A stretch of 64,000 nucleotides of DNA, from NCBI GenBank assembly GCA_023091735.1, contig JALKBU010000030.1:61733-125732 (forward strand). The letters run 5' to 3'. The first letter of the stretch is position 1. Each line of letters opens with the position of its first letter. Positions 1-9,825 of the stretch are shown here, piece after piece. The notes beneath the pieces are model-generated. The model was not told the DNA's origin and did no database searches. It saw only the letters and a list, made by a program, of their open reading frames with translations. Position numbers and translations under genes: made by a program. This DNA comes from Trichomonas tenax (lineage: Eukaryota > Parabasalia > Trichomonadida > Trichomonadidae).

Positions 1-2112
1 TTGTGTAGATGTTATCTTTGAAAAAGTATAATTATGAAGTTCAACATTTGATGCGATCTTAACATTGAAACTTATTTTGTTCGTTGGTCTGATTTCTAAA
101 ATAGAAATGTTAGATGAAGAAACTTGATGTGTAAGTATTTGAATCTTGTAATCAATATTTTGCGTGCAAACTTCCCTAAGTTTGTTTATTTGCTGGAATA
201 TTTTGTTGCCATCAAATGCTTTCTTGACGATAAATTTAATTGTTTCCTCAACATTTTGATTTAGGGAATCTGGATGTATTAGAATGAATGTCTTCAGGAT
301 CTCCATTTGTCCTGGATAAGCGTCGTTTGGCATTTGGAGCGATCTTTCGTTGCCATAAGGAGCACCTGTTAATGGCAATTCGATAACATTTTGGAAAACT
401 AATCTGCGGCGCTTATTTAACTGTATTTTCCTTGATAAATAATCAGGTAATTGTGCTTTTTGATATGCATCATTGGTCCATATCATTAAGAACTCTTTGA
501 CAACAATTTGCATGTATATTTCGAAAGGACTTTCAGTCTGTTCGATAATCTCATTAAAAAGTTTGTTGAATTTTTTAAGTCCTTCTTCGTAACTTTGCAA
601 TCTTAATAAACGGCTTTTGTCTGGTAATTTGGCGATTTCCTGTTTATAGTCATCTTTATAATAGTGAAGACCGCACTTTGGACAGACATCCTTTATATCT
701 TTTGGCTGTTTATGACCAATGCAGTATTCGCAAGCTGAATTCAAATGGTTTCTGGCAATTTTTTGTAAAGCCTTTAATTTCATGATCAAATTATGTGCTT
801 TGTTTTCAATATCTTCCCATTTCACATCGCTGCTGTAGCAATCCAAATTATGGCGATTTTCTTTATTGCCTTTCCATGCTTCGTATAAATTCGCAATTGT
901 TCCTTTTTTGATTCCATTTGGTAAATCATTGTTGTAATTGAACAGATCAAATTTTTTGTTCGGAATTACCCAATCTAACCATTTGAAGAGTTCATCCAAT
1001 GAATCAACAGACATTTCTATTTCTCTCATATTATTAGACTTTGAAACTTCGCATAATGTTGAATCTGAGCCATATAATTCATAATCAAATCCACTTTCGC
1101 CACATGAAGAGTTGCCAATGATATTTTGAACGTTATTTGGCTTTGCATTGGCTGATGGAATTATATTTACTGTCGCACATATATTTTTCATGAAAGTGTA
1201 TGCAAGGTGTGAAGCTTGAGCATATATTGGATGATTTGGTGAGAAATTGTTTGGAATATATAAAACTAAATATTCCTGATTTCCATTGATAAGTAAAGCG
1301 AGTTTTGGCTTTTTGTAAATGTCAAAATATCTCAAAGCATTACTAATTGTTTCATCCGGCTTGAATAAGCCCTTTATATCTGAAAAATGGCCGATTAATC
1401 CGATGCTTCTTCTGTATTTGTTTCTAAACTTGTTAATTTCAAGTTTGTGTAAATCACTGCTTATTGGTGATATAGCATTTGAATAACTAAGGAATTCGTT
1501 CATTGATATTTGTGGAATCCAATTATTGTTTTCGAAAACAAAATTAACCAAATCATATTTATCTCTATTTTCCGTGTGAGACGGTTTTGGATCATAACTT
1601 TGATGAATTTCAACTGGAGTTTCATAATCTGATGAAATTTCGCAATAGTACTGATTTGATAAAACAACTATAATCTTGTCTGTATTGAAATCGAATTCTT
1701 CATCGCTTTGTACATAAAAGAATCCAGAATTCGTGTAAAATAAAATTGTATGAAATTCGGCGCCTTCATATGGCTTGAGATAGTATTTAATCGAATTTTG
1801 GCCAATTTTAGAGAAATCTATGTGATCTTCTGATGTTACTTTTGGAAAAAATTTTTGATGCGATCTAAAAACGCCCAAACCACGAAGTAAATCATCGACC
1901 TTCTTCAAAATTTCGTCATTTATTTCGTTTGTAATAGCATTTTTGATTAATTCTTTACCATTCGGATCATTTAAATCGATTTTTGAGCAAAAATTCAAAT
2001 AATTAAAAAAACAATGCGAAATATACTTCACACTCGCGTTGTCAAAACCTTCCATCTCAGCGTCAGACGGTTGACTCCTTGGAAAGTCATTCTGAGATAA
2101 AAAAAATTCCAT
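1..2112 (-). CDS. Large hypothetical protein, N-terminal 704 codons (3' end beyond window)
   Basis: I read this frame codon by codon from the ATG at 2112 to base 1 and found no stop, so the gene continues past the left edge. I do not recognise the family. There is no signal peptide and no obvious membrane segment. The clearest feature is two CxxC pairs, Cys461/Cys464 (CEYC) and Cys477/Cys480 (CPKC), separated by 12 residues. This is a spacing that could bind one zinc ion as a knuckle or ribbon. The rest alternates acidic, Asn-rich stretches with hydrophobic ones and looks globular. A TCACTT sequence lies 10 bases upstream of the ATG, as expected for a trichomonad initiator, which supports this start. 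An inverted-repeat element sits 79 bases upstream. Existence of the gene is well supported; the function is unknown. Confidence 0.85.
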   Translation of the reverse strand, partial: MEFFLSQNDFPRSQPSDAEMEGFDNASVKYISHCFFNYLNFCSKIDLNDPNGKELIKNAITNEINDEILKKVDDLLRGLGVFRSHQKFFPKVTSEDHIDFSKIGQNSIKYYLKPYEGAEFHTILFYTNSGFFYVQSDEEFDFNTDKIIVVLSNQYYCEISSDYETPVEIHQSYDPKPSHTENRDKYDLVNFVFENNNWIPQISMNEFLSYSNAISPISSDLHKLEINKFRNKYRRSIGLIGHFSDIKGLFKPDETISNALRYFDIYKKPKLALLINGNQEYLVLYIPNNFSPNHPIYAQASHLAYTFMKNICATVNIIPSANAKPNNVQNIIGNSSCGESGFDYELYGSDSTLCEVSKSNNMREIEMSVDSLDELFKWLDWVIPNKKFDLFNYNNDLPNGIKKGTIANLYEAWKGNKENRHNLDCYSSDVKWEDIENKAHNLIMKLKALQKIARNHLNSACEYCIGHKQPKDIKDVCPKCGLHYYKDDYKQEIAKLPDKSRLLRLQSYEEGLKKFNKLFNEIIEQTESPFEIYMQIVVKEFLMIWTNDAYQKAQLPDYLSRKIQLNKRRRLVFQNVIELPLTGAPYGNERSLQMPNDAYPGQMEILKTFILIHPDSLNQNVEETIKFIVKKAFDGNKIFQQINKLREVCTQNIDYKIQILTHQVSSSNISILEIRPTNKISFNVKIASNVELHNYTFSKITSTQ

Positions 2113-2122
2113 AAATTAATAA

Positions 2123-2128
2123 AAGTGA
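2123..2128 (-). promoter_or_regulatory. Initiator-like TCACTT
   Basis: On the minus strand this reads TCACTT, followed by 10 bases and then the ATG at 2112. It fits the initiator consensus TCA(Y)(T/A) known from Trichomonas vaginalis, where transcription starts at the A. The same hexamer lies 7 bases before the gene at 5065 and 12 bases before histone H2A. The site is inferred from sequence only. Confidence 0.5.
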
Positions 2129-2176
2129 CATTATAATTACCAACAAAATTAGAGCTCACTCACCTATTTTATCAAT

Positions 2177-2191
2177 GTTTCATCGTTATTT
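2177..2191. repeat. Left copy of 15-bp target duplication
   Basis: GTTTCATCGTTATTT, identical to 2575-2589. The two copies abut the outer ends of the inverted-repeat element between them, as expected for a target-site duplication. Confidence 0.75.
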
Positions 2192-2574
2192 TGTTGCGTA
2201 CCGAAAGTTGTCACGAAAAAGTGACACAAAAACGACTGTATCTGATATGTAAACATGTATATTTGACAAATAAATATTTACGTGGCATGCGATTATAAAT
2301 GATTATTGGAAGAATGATATCCTATATTTGTTTAAATTTACTTTGAAAAGAAAAATTAAATGCTTGATTGGCACTAGTAGCCAAGGTGCTAGCAATCCAG
2401 TCCACAGTTCTTCCTTTCAGACTCGATTTTCGAAATAATCAGTGATTTACTCTCCAGAATGCTTCTGAAAAAAATTAATATTTTGACACATAAAACTAGA
2501 GATTCTGACGACTTTACATGTCAGATAATGCCACTTTTATGTCGCTTTTACGTGACAACTTTCGGTATGCGACA
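2192..2574. mobile_element. 383-bp non-autonomous element with imperfect terminal inverted repeats (MITE-like)
   Basis: The left end reads TGTTGCGTACCGAAAGTTGT and the reverse complement of the right end reads TGTCGCATACCGAAAGTTGT. Similarity continues inward for about 60 bases with a few substitutions and a small gap (for example GTCACG-AAAAG-GACA and TCTGA-ATGTAAA blocks on both arms). The element is bounded by identical 15-bp direct repeats. It has no open reading frame of useful length, so it would need a transposase from elsewhere. The superfamily is unclear, because a 15-bp duplication is longer than usual for the cut-and-paste families I know (2-11 bp). I saw no second copy in the window. 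Confidence 0.75.
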
Positions 2575-2589
2575 GTTTCATCGTTATTT
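2575..2589. repeat. Right copy of 15-bp target duplication
   Basis: GTTTCATCGTTATTT, identical to 2177-2191; see the element at 2192-2574. Confidence 0.75.
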
Positions 2590-3015
2590 TACTTTTTTGT
2601 GATTTTTTGACACAAATTTTTAACTAACATGATTATTTTATTCATTATTTCCAATTTACTAATAAAATAAAACAAATTTTCTTAATTAAATTTTAAAAAA
2701 TCCTTACTTTCCATCTTAAAGTCGATAACTTGAAGAATTTTGACTGAAATAAAATGAAGAACCTTAGTTATATTTTTAAAATCTCAATGAGAAATAACAA
2801 TAAAACATGCTGTTAAGTCCTTTCTACTGCACAAATTGGAGTTTGGACCACGTTTATGATCATTTTAAACAAAGTAGCACCTTTTTTGGAAGAAATATCG
2901 AAAATATACTTTTGTGAATGAATAATAAATACAATTATATGAAGTTCTACAGATTAATGGGAGATGTATCTAAACAATTTTAATATTAACAAACAAAACT
3001 ATATTTATATCTAAA
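2590..3015. other. Intergenic, AT-rich
   Basis: AT-rich sequence between the inverted-repeat element and the 3' end of the PPWD1-like gene. I see no gene, repeat or structured element in it. Confidence 0.6.
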
Positions 3016-4668
3016 TTAACTGTTGCTGAATGTAATATTGACGAGAATGATTGGATTAACTGGATGCCTGTACTTATCGAGTTCAACAGTCATGATTTTT
3101 TGAATTATATCCTTTCCTCCAATGACTGTTGCCCAGCAAGTGTGTTTTCCATTCAAGCTTGGAGCAGGGTTGTTTGTAATGAAGAATTGGGATCCATTTG
3201 TATTCTTTCCTTCATTCGCCATTCCAACCATGAATCCTTGATCGAAGGTGTGTCCATCATCAAGTGCCTCATCTTCGAAGAAACCTCCCCAAATGGATTC
3301 GCCTCCAATTCCTGAACCCGTTGGATCACCCATTTGAATGCAAAAGTCTCTTTCGACTCTGAAGATTCTTGTGTTATCATAATAGCCTCTCCTAGAGTGC
3401 GTAACGAAGTTCTCGACTGTGAGAGGGCATTCGTCTGGAAACATTTCGATTTTTATGTCACCCATCATAGAGTGTATTAAAGCGATCTTTGGGAGAACCG
3501 TTGCAAGAACTCTTGGCGCTTTAGTGGTTGTTTTGATGATTTCTTCGGTGACTTTCTCGTTATAAGCATCACGCTTTCCTGATTTACCATTTTCGTTGGT
3601 AAACAAATAAAATCTTTGCTTGTCGAAAGCGGTTGAAATAACCATTGGAACATCTGAATAAAGATAAGCAACAGAATTGAATCTTTCTTGTAACTCTATT
3701 CTTCCGATTATCCTCATTAGTGTTCCTGTTGTAGAATCGTAGAATTTGATGCCAAATGCTGAAGGAACAACTAAAATGTTGGAAATATATATCGCGTTAA
3801 AGTAAGCGTTGTTCTCTCGTTTTTGATTTTCAAGGTTCACTCTTGTGTTGTATGTGTCCTGGTCAAGACCATACAACTTAGAGCCATCAAGTTCATCAGT
3901 AAATCTTCTGATAATCTTTCCTGTTTGTACATTGAACTCTCTTACAGTCCAATCAGAGCAACAAACAACAAAGCTGTTGCCATCATCTGAAAAACAGGAA
4001 GAAACAACCTTTGCATCAGATCCTTTGATGGCCATAAGCTCCAAAAAGTTGGTTTGGAACAAACTATATCCAAAGTTTGGACATTTTCCGTAAATATCCC
4101 AAAACATGATGATTCCGTTCTTGTCGACAGAAAGACCGATTCCAGTAGCGTAAGAAAAGCTAATAGAGGTAATTGGCGCGTTATTTAGTGTAAATTCGCG
4201 AATTAACTGATCATCTTTATTCTCTTTCAAAGGATTGATGATTTTTATTGACTTTTCAGTGCCTAAATTGACAGCAATATATTGATTTAAAGCGTTTGGA
4301 TCTTGAATATAACATAAATTGACATCTGCTTTCACTCCTGAGTCGATTTTCGTGAGCATTTCGAAAGACTGTATACGACAAATGATGATTTTACCGTTTT
4401 TAGTTCCAATTGCGATATTTTCTTGATCTTTGCTTATAGAATATGAAGCAAATGGTCCTTCATGCGGTTGCACCTGCTTTACGAATTCAATTTCGGTCTT
4501 ATCACCATGCCAAAACTTAATCACGCCATCTGTGCTCATTGTAATGAAAAACTTGTACAACTGACTCGATGCAACGAACTGAAGGTTGTCTCTGTGCATG
4601 TACGACCTGAAATACATCTCTCCTGAAGGGATTGTAGTCAAATTATTCGATTCCAGATTTTCAGTCAT
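3016..4668 (-). CDS. PPWD1: WD40-repeat peptidyl-prolyl cis-trans isomerase, PPWD1/CYP71 type
   Basis: 550 aa (human PPWD1 is about 646). The N-terminus has WD40 blades from about residue 20 to 370; the opening SYMHRD...KFW...EFVK pattern is characteristic of PPWD1 orthologues. A cyclophilin domain follows from about residue 395 to the end. In the cyclophilin core, RIFRVERDFCIQMGD retains the catalytic Arg and the Phe and Gln of the active site. GSQFF and NGKHT are also present. The residue matching Trp121 of human cyclophilin A is Ser here (PSLNGKH), and the residue matching Met61 is Cys. The family isomerises Xaa-Pro bonds and, in animals and plants, is nuclear (spliceosome or chromatin associated); that role here is inferred. 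The start has TGTCAC-containing sequence about 8 bases upstream. The gene is divergent from the small gene at 5065. Confidence 0.9.
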   Translation of the reverse strand: MTENLESNNLTTIPSGEMYFRSYMHRDNLQFVASSQLYKFFITMSTDGVIKFWHGDKTEIEFVKQVQPHEGPFASYSISKDQENIAIGTKNGKIIICRIQSFEMLTKIDSGVKADVNLCYIQDPNALNQYIAVNLGTEKSIKIINPLKENKDDQLIREFTLNNAPITSISFSYATGIGLSVDKNGIIMFWDIYGKCPNFGYSLFQTNFLELMAIKGSDAKVVSSCFSDDGNSFVVCCSDWTVREFNVQTGKIIRRFTDELDGSKLYGLDQDTYNTRVNLENQKRENNAYFNAIYISNILVVPSAFGIKFYDSTTGTLMRIIGRIELQERFNSVAYLYSDVPMVISTAFDKQRFYLFTNENGKSGKRDAYNEKVTEEIIKTTTKAPRVLATVLPKIALIHSMMGDIKIEMFPDECPLTVENFVTHSRRGYYDNTRIFRVERDFCIQMGDPTGSGIGGESIWGGFFEDEALDDGHTFDQGFMVGMANEGKNTNGSQFFITNNPAPSLNGKHTCWATVIGGKDIIQKIMTVELDKYRHPVNPIILVNITFSNS

Positions 4669-5064
4669 ATTTTATGTCACATTTTAACTTAAGGTTCTAC
4701 ATTTTACATGTCAAAATTATGAAATACGATTTTTAGCATGATGACGCTGATATTTGACTTTCATATCTATATAAAATTAAAAGATAAAGGCCGAAAATAC
4801 CATTCCCATAGGTGTTCAATTATATTTTTCTATCATTCTGGGTATGAGAACAACATGATGAAAGTTCGATCATAACAATGATTAATATAAAAGAAAGGAA
4901 GAATATGATAATAGTATTAAAAGGGGTAATTTTTATTCTCTTAGTGTGCATTATAATTATTATAAAAAGTCAAATGCACTCTTCAAAAAATAGAGAAGAC
5001 TAAGTCCGAGAAGGAAAAATGATTTGAAGGCTCTTCACTTTTGTACTAAGGTCACTTTTCTCAA
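4669..5064. other. Divergent promoter region
   Basis: 396 bases between two divergently transcribed genes. Next to the PPWD1-like start it holds TGTCAC (4675) and ACATGTCA (about 4708). Next to the gene at 5065 it holds TCACTT (5052-5057). I see no RNA gene or repeat. Confidence 0.55.
5052..5057 (+). promoter_or_regulatory. Initiator-like TCACTT
   Basis: TCACTT, 7 bases before the ATG at 5065. It matches the trichomonad initiator TCA(Y)(T/A), which implies a very short leader. It supports this start and the reality of the small gene. Confidence 0.5.
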
Positions 5065-5406
5065 ATGAATTTTGCTATTGAAACTGAAGAATTATGCCAA
5101 AGAATACAAAATTGCATACGGCAATACCAGGAAGGAGGACTAAGCAAATCTGTTAAAGAAGAAATATCGAATATAAAGACTTCATTACTCGAATTACAAG
5201 ACGAAATTCCTCAAATAATGCAAAATATGGCAGAGCAAATGAACGATCATGTGAAAGTCTTAGAGAACCTACAAAAAATTGATCAATCGCGAAGAATTAT
5301 CGAATTATGTTATACTATCATATCCGAACTTGAAACATCACCTCAAATGACTAAAGTTCGATCGCTAAGCTTCACCTTAATGCATCGTTACTCAATTACA
5401 CAATAA
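5065..5406 (+). CDS. Small helical hypothetical protein, 113 aa
   Basis: I do not recognise it. The translation is charged and almost wholly helix-prone, with heptad-like spacing of Leu/Ile between about residues 8 and 90, for example ISNIKTSLLELQDEIPQIM. That suggests a short coiled coil or helical bundle. It has no signal peptide or membrane segment. The start is supported by the initiator-like TCACTT 7 bases upstream. The strand and frame show ordinary coding composition compared with the AT-rich flanks. It could be a subunit of a coiled-coil complex, but nothing in the sequence names one. Confidence 0.7.
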   Translation: MNFAIETEELCQRIQNCIRQYQEGGLSKSVKEEISNIKTSLLELQDEIPQIMQNMAEQMNDHVKVLENLQKIDQSRRIIELCYTIISELETSPQMTKVRSLSFTLMHRYSITQ

Positions 5407-5946
5407 TTTGATTTTTATTTTCATATTCATTGAAAAATACTATTTGGACCTTATATATATTTCTATGATGATTTCTTCCTTTATATATATTAAAATAGAG
5501 TGTTATTATTTTATTTAATTTTCGTTCTTTCCCAATATTTTTAACATACTACTATCAATAAATATGCATATAAACACAGCATATCCTAATAACTTACCAA
5601 TACATTTTTTAGGACTATAATTAACAACAATTATAAATCTGTATATTAATGTTATTAATGACTTTGCACACATATTCCACTTATCTAGAAGTCTAGATGA
5701 GGAGGAATTTACATCTAATAGACATATAATTCATTTATATATTCTTTTTTGAATTTGATCTTCTTAATAAATTAGATATATTTTTGTTTTGATTAATGAA
5801 AAACATGAAAAAGTATATATTAAGCACAGAGTTATTAGTAATATGTTATGAATAAATGTATTTAAAAAGATAATTTTGTGTTTTAGATTAGTGTCAACCC
5901 CTTATTAAGACCCTATCCCAAAAGTGACAATACCAAATCTAAAATA
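5407..5946. other. Intergenic, AT-rich
   Basis: 540 bases, very AT-rich, without a gene. The last part before 5947 contains AAAAGTGACA at about 5920, a GTGACA-type sequence seen before several other starts in this window. Confidence 0.5.
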
Positions 5947-7872
5947 ATGTTTGATCCTTCTAAAGCAGACCAAGCCGATAGAAACATTCGAAAAATCAGA
6001 AACGAAGTTCTAAAGGCGGAGGAAAATCTAAAAATGAAAATAGAAAGGTCAGAAACAGTCAAAGAAGAGATTTTTCAAAAACAATCTCGGCTTCAAGAAT
6101 TGTTTGAACATTATAAAGAAACAGAATCTGAATATAAATCGTATAAAGATGAATTTGACGAAGTAAATAAGGAAAAAGAACATTTGCAAGCACAAAATAA
6201 TATATTAATTCACCTTATAAAAGAAATAAAACAAGATACAATGCAAAAATGTGACAACCAGCAGCATGAAATTACAGAAGACGAGAAAAACGAAATAGTT
6301 TCCAATTTCAATCTTTTTATAGAAAATTTACAAAACGAATGCCGACCAATTGATGTGGATGAACTTCTTTCAGAACTAAATCAAGTTAAATCAGAGCAAA
6401 GAGAGTTACAAAAAGAAATTGAAATAATGAAATCTTTGAATGAAAAATGGGAGCCAGTCGATGATATGTCTCTTGATGTCGAAGATATGGTCCAAAGAAT
6501 AACAATTCCTCCAGAAAAATCGGAGTTACCGCGACTTTCTAAGAGAATTGAAATTCCATTCGATCCATCTTTGCTTGAAACACTCTCTTCTCAGCAGAAT
6601 ACGCGTGTAAATCGTACGCCCGAGGTAATAACAGAATTACAGACAGAAATAGAAAGAAGAAAAGAATTAATGAATCAAAATCAATCGTTATACAATGAAC
6701 AGATCAATTCATTACAAAGAATTGCAGAGCTATCGCGAAATTATAACCAGCAGCCACATATTCAGTCAATTCCAGTAAAAACAGACGATTTCGATATAAA
6801 TGTTGAAATAGCCCCAATAACAATTCCAGAAGCACAAGAAACAACAGAAGTCAACGATTTCACTGATCTTACACAGAAATTATTAGCCAAACTTCCAGAA
6901 CCAACATTATTTGATGATTGCGTTGAAATAGCGCAGAAAAGTGTTGATATTCAAGATGTTGCTATAGAGAGTCCAAATGTACACAAAGTCACTCAAGCAA
7001 GTCAAGATTTGGCTCAATTAACCGGAACTCTTCGTCAATTACAAAATATTCCAAAAGGAGATTATCAAACAATTTGCACATTCACAACAAAGCAAACATC
7101 AGATCCAGCAGATGAACAAGAAAGAGAATATCAGAAAATTGAAATAATTGATAATCATTCAGTTGAAGCTCTTTTACCAATCGCTGAAAAGATCTCTAAA
7201 TCATTATCTGAGCCATTATCGCACATTATCGAACAGAATGAGGATGAAATTGCTGCAGAAAATGAGGAGGAAGAGATTATAGAGGTCGAAACAGATCAAA
7301 AGGATAAATTAAATGAGTTCCAGTCAATGCTTGAAAATATCATTTCCATTCCATTCCCCGATGAATCAATCTTTCATAATTTCGCACCTCCTCAAGAGAC
7401 AAAAGTTGTTGTCAAGAGCGTTGATATTCCTTCAATCATAGAAGGAGTCTGTCAATACCTCAGTCCTCAGCAACAGAACATTGACTTCATGGAAGATGAA
7501 ATTATAGAGTTTAGGAAGAGAATGAAACTTCTTGACATGCAGATAAATCAGCTCGAGAACATTGAACTAAAGGTTTCAGATGACGAAGTTGCAAGCACAG
7601 AGAATCAAGTCAAGCAACTCCAGGCAACATTAGATGATCTCAAGGAGAAATACAGTGCGAAGAAGATCCCATTGAGCGATTTGCAGAAACAAGATAAAGA
7701 TCTTGCAGAAGAACTCGAATCATTGCAAGCACCTGATAAGACAGAGCTGATTATCTTAGAGAACGAGCTCGAGCAGCGCAAAAAGGAGCATCAGTCAGCA
7801 AAGGAAAAGGCGGATGATGAAATCAAGTTGTTTAAGCAACTCTTCGAGATGAAGAAGATGATAAAAGCATAA
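5947..7872 (+). CDS. Coiled-coil protein, 641 aa
   Basis: There are long Glu/Lys-rich coiled coils at about residues 10-175 and 500-641. The central part is less ordered and Pro/Gln/Thr-rich, with repeated short IEIPFDP / IAPITIPEA-like segments, and it includes a stretch of consecutive Glu near residue 440. No known domain is recognisable. It has no signal peptide or membrane span. The architecture suits a structural protein of the cytoskeleton, flagellum or spindle, and the next gene encodes the axonemal protein CFAP52. That association is only positional. The gene is convergent with CFAP52, with 135 bases between the stops. The stop is followed by A (TAAA), as in a known trichomonad polyadenylation signal. 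Confidence 0.85.
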   Translation: MFDPSKADQADRNIRKIRNEVLKAEENLKMKIERSETVKEEIFQKQSRLQELFEHYKETESEYKSYKDEFDEVNKEKEHLQAQNNILIHLIKEIKQDTMQKCDNQQHEITEDEKNEIVSNFNLFIENLQNECRPIDVDELLSELNQVKSEQRELQKEIEIMKSLNEKWEPVDDMSLDVEDMVQRITIPPEKSELPRLSKRIEIPFDPSLLETLSSQQNTRVNRTPEVITELQTEIERRKELMNQNQSLYNEQINSLQRIAELSRNYNQQPHIQSIPVKTDDFDINVEIAPITIPEAQETTEVNDFTDLTQKLLAKLPEPTLFDDCVEIAQKSVDIQDVAIESPNVHKVTQASQDLAQLTGTLRQLQNIPKGDYQTICTFTTKQTSDPADEQEREYQKIEIIDNHSVEALLPIAEKISKSLSEPLSHIIEQNEDEIAAENEEEEIIEVETDQKDKLNEFQSMLENIISIPFPDESIFHNFAPPQETKVVVKSVDIPSIIEGVCQYLSPQQQNIDFMEDEIIEFRKRMKLLDMQINQLENIELKVSDDEVASTENQVKQLQATLDDLKEKYSAKKIPLSDLQKQDKDLAEELESLQAPDKTELIILENELEQRKKEHQSAKEKADDEIKLFKQLFEMKKMIKA

Positions 7873-8007
7873 ATCCATTATATTACTGTCTATTGTTATA
7901 ATATAAAGTGTAATTTTTCAGATATTTCATTTATAGATGCGTCAATTTGTTTTGCTGTAAAAGATAAAAATTAAAAATTTTGCTATTTATTAAAATAAAA
8001 AAAAGTC

Positions 8008-9825
8008 TCACTTCATCTTCCAGATATAGATACCGCCCTCAGCGCCAACAGAAACAATAATTGACTGATCTGGGGAGTAAATTGCCTTCTTGATGTTGCC
8101 ACAGTGACCCTTTCCGAGAGCCTCGAGTTGGCCTGTCTGGAATCCCCAGACCTTGACGAGCTTATCATCGCCACCAGTAACGAACAGCTCCTCATCTGGT
8201 GAAAGGCAGATGGAGTTTGGCTGAGCGTTGACTGAAGCCTCGAGTTCTCTGATAATAGAAGCATTGAAACCATCCCAGAAAACGATGCGCTTATCGGATG
8301 AAACCGTGACTAAGATACCTGTTTCTGGATGGACATCAGCGCCATTGAAGAAGGCCTGCTGCATGAATCTTTGTCTGGAAACAACTCTGCTAGCATCCCA
8401 GATGATGACGGAGCCATCATGAGAGCAGCTCCAGAACTCAGAGCCATCTCTTGAGAACTTGATCTGAGAAACCATCTGATGGTGCTCCTTGAGCGTCTTG
8501 ACGAGGTGCATGTTCTTTGCACCGAGCTCCCAGATGGAGATATCACCTGTCATACCACCGGTGACAATGAAGTTGTTGCGAGCAGCGATAGATGTAACGC
8601 CGTTAAGGTGGGCACCGTTGATAACCCAAAGTTCGCGGCCAGACTGTGGAGCATAGCCTCTGATACGGCCATCGCTCCAGCCAGTGAGGATGATCTTGCC
8701 GTCAGCTGGAACAACGATGCAGTTGCACTCAGAGCGTGGGAGCGAAACACGGAGGAGTTCCTGGTATGTGCGGGAGTTCCAGACGTGGAAGCCACCGGAC
8801 GAGCATGTGAGGAACATGTCTGATGATCTCTCTGGGAAGAAAACATCGCTGATGGCAGATGAGTGGCCCTTGGAGAGGATGCTTGCCTTGAATGTATCTG
8901 TGTTGATTGAGCAGATATCGGACTCTGATGTACCAGTGAGGATCTCAGAGTTTGTGCGTGGAACGACTGAAACAGATGTAACTCTGCCCTGAAGGTCTGT
9001 GCCTGTGATAGCGTGGAGGTCGCCGGCATCGAGGATGGCAACACGGCCGCAGCCAGAGCCGACGGCGATATCACCCCATGGTGTAACTTGGAGAGCTGTG
9101 ATGCCCTCACCGATTGGCTTGCGTGGGCCGACAGTGATGAGCTTCTTCTGCTCGCAGTGGACCTTCAAGACATCGCCCGTTGTCGTACCACAGTAAACAT
9201 AAGTGTCGTTTGCGTCAAGAGAGAGTGCTGTGACGTTTCTCTTTGTGATATCGAGCTTCATGTTGTCAGCTTTGAAGTTTCTGGCATTTTCATCGATCTT
9301 CCAGAAGCGGACGTTTGTATCACCAGCAGATACGAAGAATGTGTCGTCGTTGTTGGAGAATCCGACGCAGTTGCATCCACCTGTTGAGCCAATTGTAGCT
9401 GTAGAGCCATTGAGGCCAGCGCGGCGCTCGACGTCCCAGATAACGATTCTGTCGTCACCACCGAGTGATGCGAGGTATCTGTCGGACATAGAGAATGAAA
9501 GACAGCGAATTGAGTCCTTGTGCATTGTCCATTTAGCGAGTTGACCCATCCTTTCGAAGTCCCACAAAATCAATGTTGATTCCTGGTCGATAGCAGAGTG
9601 TTGGCCGGACGCGATATATCTGCCTGAGCGGGAGACGGCAATAGCAGTGATTTCGCTTGTGTGGCCTGTAAGGAAACGCTGTGTTGCAGGTTTGCCTTTT
9701 TCCATCACGACGAGGATGGATCCGAGCGGATAGATGATATGCTTGTTGTCTGGGTGGGCGATAAGGCCGCCTGGGACCTGTCCGGAGAAGCCAATTGTCG
9801 AACAAAGCTTGAGTTCGTCAGCCAT
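8008..9825 (-). CDS. CFAP52: Cilia- and flagella-associated protein 52 (WDR16)
   Basis: 605 aa, close to the usual length of about 620. It is composed almost entirely of WD40 blades forming two beta-propellers. Signature stretches of the family are present: IGFSGQVPGGL near the N-terminus, HIIYPLGS, SRSGRYIASGQ, YCGTTTGDVLKV, GWSDGRIRGYAPQSG and FVTGGDDKLVKVW. In other flagellates CFAP52 sits inside the doublet microtubules of the axoneme as a microtubule inner protein. A flagellar role here follows from the family and fits a multi-flagellated trichomonad. The start ATG at 9825 gives the standard N-terminus. Codon use is GC-richer than neighbours, which suggests good expression. Confidence 0.95.
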   Translation of the reverse strand: MADELKLCSTIGFSGQVPGGLIAHPDNKHIIYPLGSILVVMEKGKPATQRFLTGHTSEITAIAVSRSGRYIASGQHSAIDQESTLILWDFERMGQLAKWTMHKDSIRCLSFSMSDRYLASLGGDDRIVIWDVERRAGLNGSTATIGSTGGCNCVGFSNNDDTFFVSAGDTNVRFWKIDENARNFKADNMKLDITKRNVTALSLDANDTYVYCGTTTGDVLKVHCEQKKLITVGPRKPIGEGITALQVTPWGDIAVGSGCGRVAILDAGDLHAITGTDLQGRVTSVSVVPRTNSEILTGTSESDICSINTDTFKASILSKGHSSAISDVFFPERSSDMFLTCSSGGFHVWNSRTYQELLRVSLPRSECNCIVVPADGKIILTGWSDGRIRGYAPQSGRELWVINGAHLNGVTSIAARNNFIVTGGMTGDISIWELGAKNMHLVKTLKEHHQMVSQIKFSRDGSEFWSCSHDGSVIIWDASRVVSRQRFMQQAFFNGADVHPETGILVTVSSDKRIVFWDGFNASIIRELEASVNAQPNSICLSPDEELFVTGGDDKLVKVWGFQTGQLEALGKGHCGNIKKAIYSPDQSIIVSVGAEGGIYIWKMK

